In this document: piece after piece, positions 8,321 through 17,568 of the stretch | How the letters are laid out: each line of letters begins with the position of its first letter | Numbering within the stretch: the stretch's first letter is position 1 | Assembly (NCBI GenBank): GCA_023402075.1 | Contig: JAEXCS010000008.1 | Location: 8,567-72,566 of the forward strand | Direction of reading: 5' to 3' | From: Bacillota bacterium | Lineage (GTDB): Bacteria > Bacillota > Clostridia > Oscillospirales > Oscillospiraceae | DNA length: 64,000 nt | Notes under the pieces: model-generated | What the model was told of the DNA's origin: nothing | The model's database searches: none | The model's input: only the letters and a program-made list of their open reading frames with translations | Program-made: the position numbers and the translations under genes

Positions 8321-8365
8321 AAATCTCTTCCATTTTCGTCACCTTGACGAAAATGGAAGAGATTT
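8321..8365. terminator. long perfect hairpin downstream of the lipoprotein gene
   Basis: A 21-bp perfect inverted repeat (8321-8341 with 8345-8365) with a 3-nt loop lies between the end of the lipoprotein gene and the thl promoter. It probably ends the mfd-lepB-lipoprotein operon, although the following T-run is short. Confidence 0.6.
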
Positions 8366-8404
8366 CAAAAAAATATTCTGCGTTTTTCGCCGGAAAGTGC
8401 GTGT

Positions 8405-9379
8405 TCAGGCCGCTGCGGATCTTGCCGAGCTAAGGCCCTTATAAAAGGAGGCGGCGGTAAAATTTCCGTATTCCTTTGCCGGGACCACCTGCGCCCCCGC
8501 CGCCAGCGACTGAATGTGAGAATCAAACCAAAGAGCTGCTGCCGCGTCCATATCCGTAGATAAGGGGCGCAGAAGATATACGCCGCCCTCTGTCTCTACC
8601 GGGCTGCTCCACTGGTTCTGCTCCAGCCCAGAGAGTGCCTTTTCCGCAGCTGCGGGCAGCGTCCCGTCGCCCGGGGCGGCGGTGACAGTGGTGTAAACCC
8701 CGTCCTTTAATGAAGCCGGGTCCATGCCGGGGTCCTGCTCCAGATCGGATAGGGCGGCGGCAGCCAAATCCGCGTTGGGAAATACCAGCACATCGGCGGT
8801 GTAGACCCCGGCGGACGCGGCAAAGTCGGCCACGGCTCCGTCCGCGGGGGACAGTTCGCTTCCTCCCGCGAGAGACAGAGTGCGGAGCTGCTCGTACAGG
8901 TAATAGTCCGCAGTCAAAAGCTGGGCGCCCGCGCGGTCAAGGCCCATCTGCGTCAGAATGTCCAGATACGCATCCTCACCGCCTGCGGCGGCGGCCTGCG
9001 CTGCCCAGTCCGAATCCATGGCGGACAGATTTTCCGCGGTCAGCACGCAGCCGTTGGCCTCTGCCAGCGCCTCCACCGTGTCATAAAACACTGTGGCCTC
9101 CAGCGCCTGACGTTTCACATAGTCGTCCAAAGTCTGTCCGCCCGCGTCGGCGGACCAGTCCGGTTCGCCGCCCGCCTGCTCCGCCAGATAGTCGCAGTCG
9201 GCGGTCAGCCAGTAGAAGTACCGCGCTGCCGGGACATCCCGACCATCCACCGTGAAAAGCACTGCCTCCGGCGCAATGCCGGACGCCTCGTAATAAAGGC
9301 CGGCCGGTTCCTCCGTCTTTTTTCCGCAGCCGCTAAGCAGTGTCACCACTGCAAGCAGGGCTGTAAACGCTCGTTTCAT
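8405..9379 (-). CDS. lipoprotein in PrsA/SurA foldase position
   Basis: A 324-residue predicted lipoprotein with a basic N-terminus, a hydrophobic stretch and lipobox LLSGC (Cys18). The mature part is Ala/Asp-rich and helical ('VDGRDVPAARYFYWL', 'DDYVKRQALEATVFYDTVEALA'), resembling the N-terminal chaperone domain of SurA/PrsA-type foldases. A conventional parvulin PPIase domain is not evident; the C-terminal part keeps only a 'SPVETEGGVYLLRPL' strand, which in parvulins closes the domain. Clostridia often carry a peptidyl-prolyl isomerase just after mfd, supporting a secretion-foldase role. It follows lepB by about 40 bp on the same strand. It could be a PPIase-dead chaperone. Confidence 0.75.
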   Translation of the reverse strand: MKRAFTALLAVVTLLSGCGKKTEEPAGLYYEASGIAPEAVLFTVDGRDVPAARYFYWLTADCDYLAEQAGGEPDWSADAGGQTLDDYVKRQALEATVFYDTVEALAEANGCVLTAENLSAMDSDWAAQAAAAGGEDAYLDILTQMGLDRAGAQLLTADYYLYEQLRTLSLAGGSELSPADGAVADFAASAGVYTADVLVFPNADLAAAALSDLEQDPGMDPASLKDGVYTTVTAAPGDGTLPAAAEKALSGLEQNQWSSPVETEGGVYLLRPLSTDMDAAAALWFDSHIQSLAAGAQVVPAKEYGNFTAASFYKGLSSARSAAA

Positions 9380-9418
9380 ATGCCTGCTCCTTCCTCCCGG
9401 CGGAGCAGGCGGGCGCGA

Positions 9419-10096
9419 TCAGCCCACCCGGCGCACGCCGAGCCACGTATTGCCCGGCCACAGGGAGACGACGGCCAGCGCCCGGGCGCGAATATTGGAT
9501 GCGGGAACAAAGGGATCTTGCCAGAAGCGGCTGTCCAAGGAGTCGTCCCGGTGGTCGCCCAGCAGGAAAACGCAGTCCTCCGGCACGGTGAAGCTGTCGT
9601 CTTCCCCGCGGGAATAGGTAATTCCCTGGACGGGAAGATAACGTTCCTCCAGCTCTGCGCCGTTAATCAGCACATAGCCGTCACGGAAGGAAACCGTTTC
9701 CCCCGGCAGGCCCACCACCCGCTTCACCAGCGTCTGACCCAGCTCGTCGCTGTCAAAGAGAACAATGTCCCCCCGCTCCGGTGCAGGATCGCCCAGCGCG
9801 TAGCTCAAATGCCAGCTTAGAAACACGGAGTGGGTGGGCAGGGTCGTCTCCATAGACCCGCTTGTGACAAAGCCCAAAAGAAAAATCCCCCGAAACAGCG
9901 CCAGCATCACAAACACCGTGACGAACAGATATCCATAGTTGCGCAAAAATCTGCCAAAGGGAGTTCTGCCGCGCTCGTTGACGGGCTTTGTCCGCTTTTT
10001 GGCCTTTTCGGGCTTTTCTGCCATTGGGGGATTTACTGCCGCCTCGGGCTTTTGATCCTTTTCGGGCAGCTCCTTCCGGCCCTTTTCCTCAGACAT
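9419..10096 (-). CDS. lepB: signal peptidase I
   Basis: Cleaves signal peptides of secreted proteins at the membrane surface. The 225-residue protein has a long charged Lys/Glu/Pro N-terminus (about residues 1-48), one transmembrane helix (about 54-78), and the S26 boxes: Ser81 nucleophile in SGSME, the Lys125-Arg126 general base box 'LVKRVVGLPGE', and 'LLGDHRDDSLDSR'. The start at 10096 has AAAGGAG 7 nt upstream and lies inside the last codons of mfd (8-nt overlap), suggesting translational coupling. The charged N-terminal extension is longer than in Bacillus SipS. Confidence 0.93.
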   Translation of the reverse strand: MSEEKGRKELPEKDQKPEAAVNPPMAEKPEKAKKRTKPVNERGRTPFGRFLRNYGYLFVTVFVMLALFRGIFLLGFVTSGSMETTLPTHSVFLSWHLSYALGDPAPERGDIVLFDSDELGQTLVKRVVGLPGETVSFRDGYVLINGAELEERYLPVQGITYSRGEDDSFTVPEDCVFLLGDHRDDSLDSRFWQDPFVPASNIRARALAVVSLWPGNTWLGVRRVG

Positions 10097-13000
10097 GGTC
10101 GTTCTCCTTTTCTTTCGTATCCTCCGCCGCAAGGCGCAGGTCTTCCACCAGCGCGGAGGCTGTTTCCAGCACGTCCGCGCCCGGACGCATTTGCAGGGTC
10201 AGCATGGGGATGTCCCCGGCGCTGAGTGTCAGCAGCCGCCGATACTTCGGCAGGGCGCACACCGCAGCCAGCGCCTCCGGGTGGAATACCCCCAGCTCCA
10301 GCCGCAGCCGTTCGCCTTTCTGGCTCAAATCCGTGACTCCGGCAGTTTGTGCAGCCGCCCGCAGCAGCGCCACGTCCAGCAAGGCCAGCACGGGCTTTGG
10401 CGGGTCGCCGTAGCGGTCCATCAGTTCGTCCAAAAGCTCGCCGGAATCCTCCGGCGTGCGGATGGCGGCGATGCGGCGGTACAAGTCCATCCTCTGCTCG
10501 GCCGAGGGAACATACCGTTCCGGCAGATGGGCGTTCACCGTCAAATCGGCGGAGCACTCCGCCGCGCGGACGGGCTGCACGCCTTGCTCCTCCAGCACCG
10601 CCTCCTCCAAAAGCTTGAGATACATGTCGTAGCCAACGCTCATCATGTACCCGGACTGCTCCGGCCCCAGCAGGTTGCCTGCGCCCCGGATTTCCAAATC
10701 CCGCATGGCGATTTTAAACCCGGAGCCAAACTCCACGTATTCCCGGATGGCGCCAAGGCGCTTTTCAGCCGTCTCCTGCAAAATTTTGCCCTGGCGGTAG
10801 GTGAGGTATGCATAGGCCCGCCGGGTGCTGCGGCCGATGCGCCCGCGAAGCTGGTGGAGCTGGGCAAGTCCCATCCGGTCCGCGTCCTCAATCACCAGTG
10901 TATTCACGTTTGAAATATCAATGCCTGTTTCAATGATGGTGGTGCACACAAGCACGTCCGCTTCGCCGTCCACCATCTGGCGCATCACGTCGGACAGCTC
11001 CCGCTCGGACATTTTTCCATGGCCCACGGCAATGCGGGTCTCCGGCCCCAAAAGCTTTTGCAGCCGTCCGGCGGTGGTGGAAATAGAGTCCACCCGGTTG
11101 TGGAGGTAATAGACCTGCCCGCCCCGGCTCAGCTCCCGGTGAATGGCGTCCGCCACGATCTGCCAGTCGTGCTCCAGCACATAGGTCTGCACCGGCTGGC
11201 GGTCGGCGGGCGGCTCTTCAATGGTGCTCATGTCCCGCAGGCCCGACAGGGCCATGTTCAGCGTCCGGGGGATGGGGGTGGCGGAGAGGGTGAGGGTATC
11301 CACCTGCTGGGCAAGCTCTCGCAGGCGTTCCTTATGGGTCACGCCGAAGCGCTGCTCCTCGTCAATGACCAAAAGCCCGAGATTTTTAAACTGCATGGAC
11401 TTTTGAAGCAGCTTGTGGGTGCCGATCAATACGTCCACGCCACCGGTGCGGGCGGCCTCCAAAATCCGTTTTTGCTCCTTGGGGGAGGTAAACCGGGACA
11501 ATACCTCCACGCTGACGGGAAAGCCCGCGAACCGGCTCATGGCGGTGGCGTAGTGCTGCTGGGCCAGAATGGTGGTGGGCACCAGAATTGCCGCCTGCTT
11601 CCCGTCCAGCACGCATTTCATCACGCCCCGCAGGGCCACCTCCGTTTTGCCGTAACCCACGTCGCCGCACAGCAGCCGCTCCATGGGCCGGGGCTTCTCC
11701 ATGTCTGCCTTAATGTCCTCAATGGCCCGAAGCTGGTCGTCCGTTTCCGGATAGGGAAATGCGTCCTCAAATTCCTGCTGCCATGGGGAATCGGGTGAAA
11801 AGGCAAAGCCGGGCTGCTTTTGCCGCGCGGCGTACAGGGCGATGAGGCCCTTGGCAAGGTCCTTGGCTGCGGCCTTGGCCTTGGTTTTGGATCTGGCCCA
11901 CTCTGTTCCGCCCAGCTTATTCAGCCGGGCGTGTCCGTCGTCCTCGCCGCCGCCGATGTACTTGCTTACCTGATCCAGCGCCGTTACCGGCACGTACAGG
12001 CAGTCTCCGGCGGCGTAGTCAATTTTGATATAATCCTTTTCCACGCCGTCCACCGGCATTCTCCGGATGCCGGAAAACCGGCCCACGCCGTGCTGGGCGT
12101 GCACCACCAGATCGCCTGGGGAGAGGTCGGTGAAGGACTGGAGCTTTTGCCGCCCGGAGTCCTGCTTTGCCTTGCGCCGTTTCTGGGCGGCGGGGGCCAG
12201 CTGCCCCTCCGTCAGCACCGCAAGGCGGAGCTGGGGCCACTCGCTGCCCGCGTTCAGGGTTCCGGCGGTCAGCCGTACCTCGCCCGGGGCGGGCATGGCG
12301 GCATTGCGCAGGTCCAGCGCGGCGGGAATGTTCCGGTCCTCCAGCAACCGCAGCAAATTTTTCGCCCGGGCTTCGCCGCCGCAGAGAATGAGAACGCCAT
12401 ACTGCGCCGCCCGGTAGTGATTCAAGTCCTCCGCTGCGGTTTCAAGGCTTCCGCCGTAGGAGGGAAGCTGCTTGGTGGTAAGGTTCAAAAGCGCTTTGGG
12501 CGGAATGGGATAGCGGGAGGTGGGCAGCGCCGTCTCCATCACGCAGGGGAACTCCGCCAGACGGGAAAACAGCTCTTCGGCGGTCATGGTGAGACGGGAA
12601 AACGCCCCCGCCAGAACGCCTGCTTCCATCAGGGCCTCTGTATCCTGCTTCGCTTGCAGAACAAAGCCCTTCACCCGTTCCTCTACCCGGGCTGTCTCGC
12701 TGAAAAAGATTAACGAGTCCGGAGGAAGATAGTCCAGCCCCCAGGCAGGCTCGGGGTACACAGCGGCAAGATACCGGTCTGCGCCGCTTAAAGCGGCCCC
12801 GTCCCGCAGACGAGCCGCATCCGCCCGCAAGGACGACGCCGCGGGAGAGGACGGGTCCCGTTTTTCCAGCTTCTCCGCTTCCTTTTCAAGGGATGCGGCA
12901 AGCCCTGTCGTTCCGCCGTTTGCCTGATGGGGCAGTACCTCGGCGGCGGGAAGCAAAAGGGCGGACTTCACGTTTTTCACCCGCCGCTGACTTGCGGGAT

Positions 13001-13619
13001 CAAACAGGCCCATGGAGTCAATCTCGTCGTCAAACAGCTCGCAGCGCACCGGCTGGTCCATCAGGGGAGAGAACACATCCAAAATCCCGCCCCGGACGGC
13101 AAACTGCCCAACGCCCTCCACCTGCTCGCAGCGGGCGTAGCCGGAAGCGGTCAGCTCCTCGGAAAGCTTGTTTAAATCCACGCGTCCGCCGACCTTCAAG
13201 GTCCGTGTGGCGGAGGACAGCAGCTTTTTCGGCTGGGTTCGGGCCATCAGCGCATCCACTGTGGCAACGCAGACGGAAACATGGCCGCGACTCAGGGCGT
13301 ACAGCGCCGCCAGCCGGTTCTGCTCCCACGCCCGGGAGGCCACGGCCCCCGCACGGAACTGCCACTCCCGACCAAGCAAGATCACCGGCTCCGCCCCCGT
13401 CAGCGCACGCAAATCCCCCGCCAGCCGCCGAACCTCCTGCTCGTCCCCGCACAAAAAGACGGCGGGACGGTCCATAGGCGCGGCAATAGCCGCGCCCACA
13501 AGGGCGCGGTGCGCGTTTTGAAGACCGGAGACGGCCACAGGGCTTCTGCCGCTTTCAAGGCTGGCCACGGCCTCCCGCAGCTCCGGAAGCTCATTCAGTT
13601 TTTTCAGGAGATGTTCCAT
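10089..13619 (-). CDS. mfd: transcription-repair coupling factor
   Basis: A full-length 1176-residue Mfd. It displaces stalled RNA polymerase and recruits UvrA to lesions. UvrB-like module is at about residues 1-300, the RNA-polymerase-interacting CarD-like domain at about 495-560 ('GDLVVHAQHGVGRF'), and the RecG-like translocase follows with Walker A GYGKTE at 655-660 and DEEQ at 753-756. The C-terminal TRCF regulatory domain starts around residue 1010. It lies in the conserved glmU-prs-pth-mfd order known from Bacillus and Clostridia and overlaps lepB by 8 nt. No defects seen. Confidence 0.97.
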   Translation of the reverse strand: MEHLLKKLNELPELREAVASLESGRSPVAVSGLQNAHRALVGAAIAAPMDRPAVFLCGDEQEVRRLAGDLRALTGAEPVILLGREWQFRAGAVASRAWEQNRLAALYALSRGHVSVCVATVDALMARTQPKKLLSSATRTLKVGGRVDLNKLSEELTASGYARCEQVEGVGQFAVRGGILDVFSPLMDQPVRCELFDDEIDSMGLFDPASQRRVKNVKSALLLPAAEVLPHQANGGTTGLAASLEKEAEKLEKRDPSSPAASSLRADAARLRDGAALSGADRYLAAVYPEPAWGLDYLPPDSLIFFSETARVEERVKGFVLQAKQDTEALMEAGVLAGAFSRLTMTAEELFSRLAEFPCVMETALPTSRYPIPPKALLNLTTKQLPSYGGSLETAAEDLNHYRAAQYGVLILCGGEARAKNLLRLLEDRNIPAALDLRNAAMPAPGEVRLTAGTLNAGSEWPQLRLAVLTEGQLAPAAQKRRKAKQDSGRQKLQSFTDLSPGDLVVHAQHGVGRFSGIRRMPVDGVEKDYIKIDYAAGDCLYVPVTALDQVSKYIGGGEDDGHARLNKLGGTEWARSKTKAKAAAKDLAKGLIALYAARQKQPGFAFSPDSPWQQEFEDAFPYPETDDQLRAIEDIKADMEKPRPMERLLCGDVGYGKTEVALRGVMKCVLDGKQAAILVPTTILAQQHYATAMSRFAGFPVSVEVLSRFTSPKEQKRILEAARTGGVDVLIGTHKLLQKSMQFKNLGLLVIDEEQRFGVTHKERLRELAQQVDTLTLSATPIPRTLNMALSGLRDMSTIEEPPADRQPVQTYVLEHDWQIVADAIHRELSRGGQVYYLHNRVDSISTTAGRLQKLLGPETRIAVGHGKMSERELSDVMRQMVDGEADVLVCTTIIETGIDISNVNTLVIEDADRMGLAQLHQLRGRIGRSTRRAYAYLTYRQGKILQETAEKRLGAIREYVEFGSGFKIAMRDLEIRGAGNLLGPEQSGYMMSVGYDMYLKLLEEAVLEEQGVQPVRAAECSADLTVNAHLPERYVPSAEQRMDLYRRIAAIRTPEDSGELLDELMDRYGDPPKPVLALLDVALLRAAAQTAGVTDLSQKGERLRLELGVFHPEALAAVCALPKYRRLLTLSAGDIPMLTLQMRPGADVLETASALVEDLRLAAEDTKEKENDHV

Positions 13620-13673
13620 ACACGTTCCTTATTCACGCGCCAACCGCGAAATTACACGGGTTGCTGCCGGGCT

Positions 13674-14273
13674 TCAATTATAGAGATTCATGGCCTTTTG
13701 GCAGTCCCCCTGCCCGATGATGCACTCCGATGCGTCAATGGCCCGGCTGAATACCTCCAGCAGAGTCTTCCGCTCTGCCTGCGAGGGGACGCCGATTACC
13801 CAGTCAATCATGTCCCGCTCGCCGGAAGCCCCACCGGGGTCGCCCACGCCGATTTTTACCCGGGGAAACTGCTCGGTTCCAAGGTGGGCGATGATGCTTT
13901 TGATGCCGTTGTGTCCTCCGGCAGAGCCGGAGGGGCGCACCCGCAGCTTTCCCACGGGCAAAGACACGTCATCGTAAATCACAAGCACCCGCTCGGGCGG
14001 GATTTTATAGAACCGGGCGGCCTCGCCCACGGCTTCGCCGGAGAGGTTCATAAAGGTTTGGGGCTTCATCACCAGTACCCGCGCGCCGCCAAAGTGCAGA
14101 ATATTATATGCGGACTTGAACTTCACCTTGTTCAGCTTGACTCCCTGCTTTTCCGCCAGCAGGTCTACGGTGAGAAAGCCCATATTGTGCCGGGTCTTGG
14201 CGTATTTTTCACCGGGATTTCCAAGACCCGCCAAAATCCACTCCGCCCCGGAGGATTTGTTTCCAAACAGCAT
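13674..14273 (-). CDS. pth: peptidyl-tRNA hydrolase
   Basis: Releases tRNA from prematurely dissociated peptidyl-tRNA. The 199-residue form starting MLFGNK is preferred: the upstream in-frame ATG at 14321 has no ribosome-binding site and would add an atypical 16-residue tail, while AGGGAAA precedes 14273. Family residues are clear: Asn19 in GLGNPG, catalytic His29 in TRHNMGF, 'FMNLSGEAV' and 'YDDVSLPVGKLRVR'. It is placed between prs and mfd, the classic spoVC position. Confidence in function is high; the start is slightly uncertain. Confidence 0.95.
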   Translation of the reverse strand: MLFGNKSSGAEWILAGLGNPGEKYAKTRHNMGFLTVDLLAEKQGVKLNKVKFKSAYNILHFGGARVLVMKPQTFMNLSGEAVGEAARFYKIPPERVLVIYDDVSLPVGKLRVRPSGSAGGHNGIKSIIAHLGTEQFPRVKIGVGDPGGASGERDMIDWVIGVPSQAERKTLLEVFSRAIDASECIIGQGDCQKAMNLYN

Positions 14274-14479
14274 GGCTTCATTTCCCTTTGTATTAGAATT
14301 TACCCCCTTGGGGCCTTCCATCTGTCTTTTGCCGCTCTACCAAGGCGGGCTGCCGAATTTCGGCGTCCTGACTTTTGCAAAACCGCTGCCCCCGCAGGGT
14401 GCGCTGGGGCGGCTTCAATACACACAAGGCGGGAAGAACCTCTCCCCGCCCTGTGGATTCAGTTTCGCCGCGGCTCTTC

Positions 14480-15439
14480 TCAGCGGAACAGCTTAGAGAT
14501 GGAAACTTCCTGATAAATGCGCTCAATGGCCTCTGCAAACAGGGGTGCCACGGGGAGATACTTGATTCTGTCGGATTTTCCCGCGTCAATGGGGGAGATG
14601 GTATCCAGCAGGGCCACCTCGGAGATGACGCTGTGATTAATGCGTTCAATGGCGGGGCCGGAGAGGACGCCGTGGGTTGCGCAGGCACACACGCTCTTTG
14701 CGCCGCCCACGTCAATCAGCGCCTGTGCGGCGTTGCACAAAGACCCGCCGGTATCCACCATATCGTCGTAAATGATGCAGTCCATGCCCCGCACGTCGCC
14801 GATGACGTTCATCACCTCGCAGCTGTTGGCCTTCTGGCGGCGCTTATCCACAATCGCCAGGTTCATGTGCAGCTTCTGGGCAAAGGCACGGGCACGGGCC
14901 ACGCTGCCCACGTCGGGAGACACGACCATCATGTTCTCGCAGTTTGCGCCGAATTTCTTGGCGTAGTAATCCACAAAAATGGGGTTGCCGGCCAGATTGT
15001 CCACGGGAATGTCAAAAAAGCCCTGAATCTGAGAGGCGTGCAGGTCCATGGTCAGCACCCGGTCCGCGCCTGCGGCGGTAAGCATGTTGGCCACCAGTTT
15101 GGCAGTGATGGGGTCCCGGGCCTTGGCCTTGCGGTCCTGCCGGGCATAGCCGTAATAGGGCATCACGGCGGTGATGCGCCCAGCGGAGGCGCGCTTGAGC
15201 GCGTCGATCATAATGAGCAGCTCCATGAGATTGTTATTGACGGGAGAAGAAGTGGACTGAACCACAAACACATCGCTGCCCCGGACCGTTTCATACAGGG
15301 AGACAAAAATTTCGCCGTCGGAGAAGGTGCCCACCTCCGACTCGCCCAGCTTGGTTCCCATAAATTTGCAGATATCCGCTGCCAACTGGGGATTGGAGTT
15401 GCCGCAGAATACCTTGACGTCCTTGCCGTGAGAAATCAT
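14480..15439 (-). CDS. prs: ribose-phosphate pyrophosphokinase
   Basis: Makes PRPP from ribose-5-phosphate and ATP for purine, pyrimidine, His, Trp and NAD synthesis. The 319-residue class I enzyme shows the N-terminal 'FCGNSNPQLA' start, the flexible loop region 'YYGYARQDRKAKARDPITAKLVA', the 'DLHASQIQGFFDIPVDNL' segment and the PRPP-binding loop DDMVDTGGS. It is about 60 bp downstream of the GlmU-like gene and about 200 bp ahead of pth. Between prs and pth a GC-rich inverted repeat around 14426-14457 could be an attenuator or processing hairpin. Confidence 0.97.
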   Translation of the reverse strand: MISHGKDVKVFCGNSNPQLAADICKFMGTKLGESEVGTFSDGEIFVSLYETVRGSDVFVVQSTSSPVNNNLMELLIMIDALKRASAGRITAVMPYYGYARQDRKAKARDPITAKLVANMLTAAGADRVLTMDLHASQIQGFFDIPVDNLAGNPIFVDYYAKKFGANCENMMVVSPDVGSVARARAFAQKLHMNLAIVDKRRQKANSCEVMNVIGDVRGMDCIIYDDMVDTGGSLCNAAQALIDVGGAKSVCACATHGVLSGPAIERINHSVISEVALLDTISPIDAGKSDRIKYLPVAPLFAEAIERIYQEVSISKLFR

Positions 15440-15500
15440 AACAACGCCCTCTTTCTTATGTAGTAAGTATATTGTAAAAAAATTATACCCAATTATACGC

Positions 15501-16616
15501 TTATTTACCGTTCATTTTTCGCCGCCTTGCGGCCCAGCCGTTTTTGTTCTCCTGCTGCACCCGGGCAACGGCCAGTGCGTCGTCGGGCACGTCCTTGGTA
15601 ATGGTGGCCCCCGCCGCGATGTAGCTGCCCTTTCCCACGCGAACCGGAGCCACCAGATTGGTGTTGCAGCCGATAAAGGAATCGTCCTCAATAACGCAGC
15701 GGTATTTGTGGAATCCGTCGTAATTGGTGGTGACGGTGCCGCAGCCGAAGTTGACCCGCTTGCCCACATCGCTGTCGCCCACGTAGGTGAGGTGGGAGAT
15801 TTTCGTTCCGTCTCCGATGACGGAATTTTTGACCTCCACAAAATCACCCACTTTCACGCTGTCTCCGATGGCGGAGCCGGGGCGGACATAGGCGAAGGGA
15901 CCCACATGGGTTCCGCTGCCAACGGAGGATTCAAAAATCTGAGAGGCGTTAATCTCCGTCCCGTCCCCCACGGTGCAGTCCCGCACCACGGCGTTGGGGC
16001 CGATCACGCAGTCCTGTCCGATGACGGTGTTCCCCCGCAAAATGGTTCCGGGCAGGAGAAAACTCCCCCGGCCGATCTCCACCCGGGGGTCGATATACAC
16101 GGCGGCGGGGTCCAGCATCCGCACGCCACCTGCAAGGTGCCGCCCTACAACCTCGTTGCGCAGGTGCGGCTCTACGTTTTGAATGTCCTCGTCGGAGTTG
16201 AGGGCAATCCAGCCCTTCTCGCCGTCCACATTCTGCAAAAAAATGCTGGCGGCGGTTTTCCAGCCCTCTGCAAGGGCAGCGCCCTCGGCGGAATAGACAT
16301 AGCCCTCGCCCGCCCGATGTGCGGGAACCACCGGCCGCGGCACCACAATCACCCGCTCCGCGCCGGACACAAAGTCCACCAGCGCAGGGTGCGCGTCTGA
16401 CAGCTCCACGTCTGCTTCCGGTGAAAAGCAGGCCCGGGCCTCCTTGGCATACTCCGCCCCGCAGACAACAAAAAACCGCTCCACGCCGTCGCCTTCCAGC
16501 TTGCGGGCCACCCACGACAGGATGGGGCAAAACAGAATGTCTTTCAGCATCAGCGGTATTCTCTGCTCCGGGTCGGACGAAGCCGTCAGGAAAATAACTG
16601 CGCGTTTCTGATCCAT
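15501..16616 (-). CDS. GlmU-like left-handed beta-helix acetyltransferase with shortened N-domain
   Basis: A 371-residue protein in the glmU position ahead of prs. The C-terminal half, from about residue 167, is a complete GlmU-type hexapeptide beta-helix with 'SHLTYVGDSDVG' (catalytic His), 'GCGTVTTNYDG' and 'NLVAPVRVGKG', so GlcN-1-P N-acetyltransferase activity is likely. The N-terminal part is only about 165 residues (about 226 in E. coli GlmU) and lacks the nucleotide loop LAAGxGTRM; it reads 'VIFLTASSDPEQR'. Uridylyltransferase activity is therefore doubtful. The start at 16616 has GAGAGGA upstream; an in-frame extension to 16652 lacks a good RBS. Confidence 0.85.
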   Translation of the reverse strand: MDQKRAVIFLTASSDPEQRIPLMLKDILFCPILSWVARKLEGDGVERFFVVCGAEYAKEARACFSPEADVELSDAHPALVDFVSGAERVIVVPRPVVPAHRAGEGYVYSAEGAALAEGWKTAASIFLQNVDGEKGWIALNSDEDIQNVEPHLRNEVVGRHLAGGVRMLDPAAVYIDPRVEIGRGSFLLPGTILRGNTVIGQDCVIGPNAVVRDCTVGDGTEINASQIFESSVGSGTHVGPFAYVRPGSAIGDSVKVGDFVEVKNSVIGDGTKISHLTYVGDSDVGKRVNFGCGTVTTNYDGFHKYRCVIEDDSFIGCNTNLVAPVRVGKGSYIAAGATITKDVPDDALAVARVQQENKNGWAARRRKMNGK

Positions 16617-16701
16617 CGCTATCCTCTCCCTGAGAAAAATCCGGCGGCACAAGTGCCCCGCCGGTCACCGCGGCCTCCGCCGCAGAATTGGTTGCAAAGA
16701 C

Positions 16702-16730
16702 ATTATAGCAAAGATTTAAGGAAAATCCAG
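16702..16730 (-). promoter_or_regulatory. promoter of the glmU-prs-pth-mfd-lepB operon
   Basis: Perfect TATAAT on the minus strand (16702-16707) with a weak -35 (CTGGAT, 16725-16730) at 17-bp spacing, about 90 bp upstream of the GlmU-like start. Confidence 0.5.
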
Positions 16731-16913
16731 TGTTTGTAGGTAAATTGTTTCAGAAAATTCTGGTTCTCTTTCGGCAAAACAACCATTTTGAAAAAAATAT
16801 GTTGAAATTTCACAGTTTTTTAAAGAGCCGGACCGTCACTTCGGCATTTCGCAGAATTTCTCATGGGATTGCAGTGATTTTCTCTAAAAAATCGGTTATT
16901 TCCCATAAAGAGG

Positions 16914-16942
16914 TTGAATTTGCGCAGGTTATGGATTACAAT
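16914..16942 (+). promoter_or_regulatory. sigma-A promoter of trmL and glycolytic genes
   Basis: TTGAAT (16914-16919), 17-bp spacer and TACAAT (16937-16942) end 29 bp before the trmL start. The rest of the 16617-16971 gap is AT-rich without a supportable gene. Confidence 0.65.
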
Positions 16943-16971
16943 TGACCCGTTCATGCAAATGGAGGGATTTG

Positions 16972-17463
16972 ATGCTGAATGTGGTTCTGGTAGAACCTGA
17001 GATTCCGCAGAATTGCGGAAATGTGGCCCGCACCTGCGCCGCAACCGGCGCGCGGCTTCACCTGATTCGCCCGCTAGGATTTGACATCTCCGACAAGGCC
17101 GTGAAGCGGGCGGGGCTGGATTACTGGCATCTGGTGGAGGTTTTTGACTACGAAAATCTGGACGATTTTTTCCTCCGCAATCCCGATGCGAGAGATATTT
17201 GGCTTACCACCACAAAAGCGCCCCGCGCTTATTATGAGGCGGAGTTTCGCGACGGCTGCTGGCTGTTTTTCGGGAAAGAAACGGCGGGCCTGCCGGAGGA
17301 GTTTCGTATGGCCCATCGCGCGCGCTGTATCCGCCTTCCCATGCGGGAGGAGGCCCGGAGTCTGAATCTGAGCAATACCGTGGCAGTGTGCGTGTATGAG
17401 GCGCTGCGCCAAACCGGTTTTCCCGGCCTTGCCGGAGAGGGGGAAATGGCGCAATGGAGCTGA
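16972..17463 (+). CDS. trmL: tRNA (cytidine(34)-2'-O)-methyltransferase
   Basis: A SPOUT-class methyltransferase that 2'-O-methylates the wobble base of certain tRNA-Leu species. The 163-residue length, 'EPEIPQNCGNVARTC' at the N-terminus, 'LFFGKETAGLP' and the C-terminal knot 'RSLNLSNTVAVCVYEALRQ' match TrmL/YibK closely. The start is at 16972 because GGAGGG lies 5-6 nt upstream; the longer frame from 16942 begins in the promoter. It is first in a rightward series with pgk, tpiA and gpmI, probably sharing the upstream promoter at least in part. Confidence 0.94.
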   Translation: MLNVVLVEPEIPQNCGNVARTCAATGARLHLIRPLGFDISDKAVKRAGLDYWHLVEVFDYENLDDFFLRNPDARDIWLTTTKAPRAYYEAEFRDGCWLFFGKETAGLPEEFRMAHRARCIRLPMREEARSLNLSNTVAVCVYEALRQTGFPGLAGEGEMAQWS

Positions 17464-17568
17464 TTCTGCGCGTTTTGTCTGCCCGCGGGGACGGCCACCG
17501 CGCTGCCTGCCCACGCGCAGGTCTTTGCGCCCCGCCGGACAGGCCGACATTGAGAGGGAGGATGCTTT

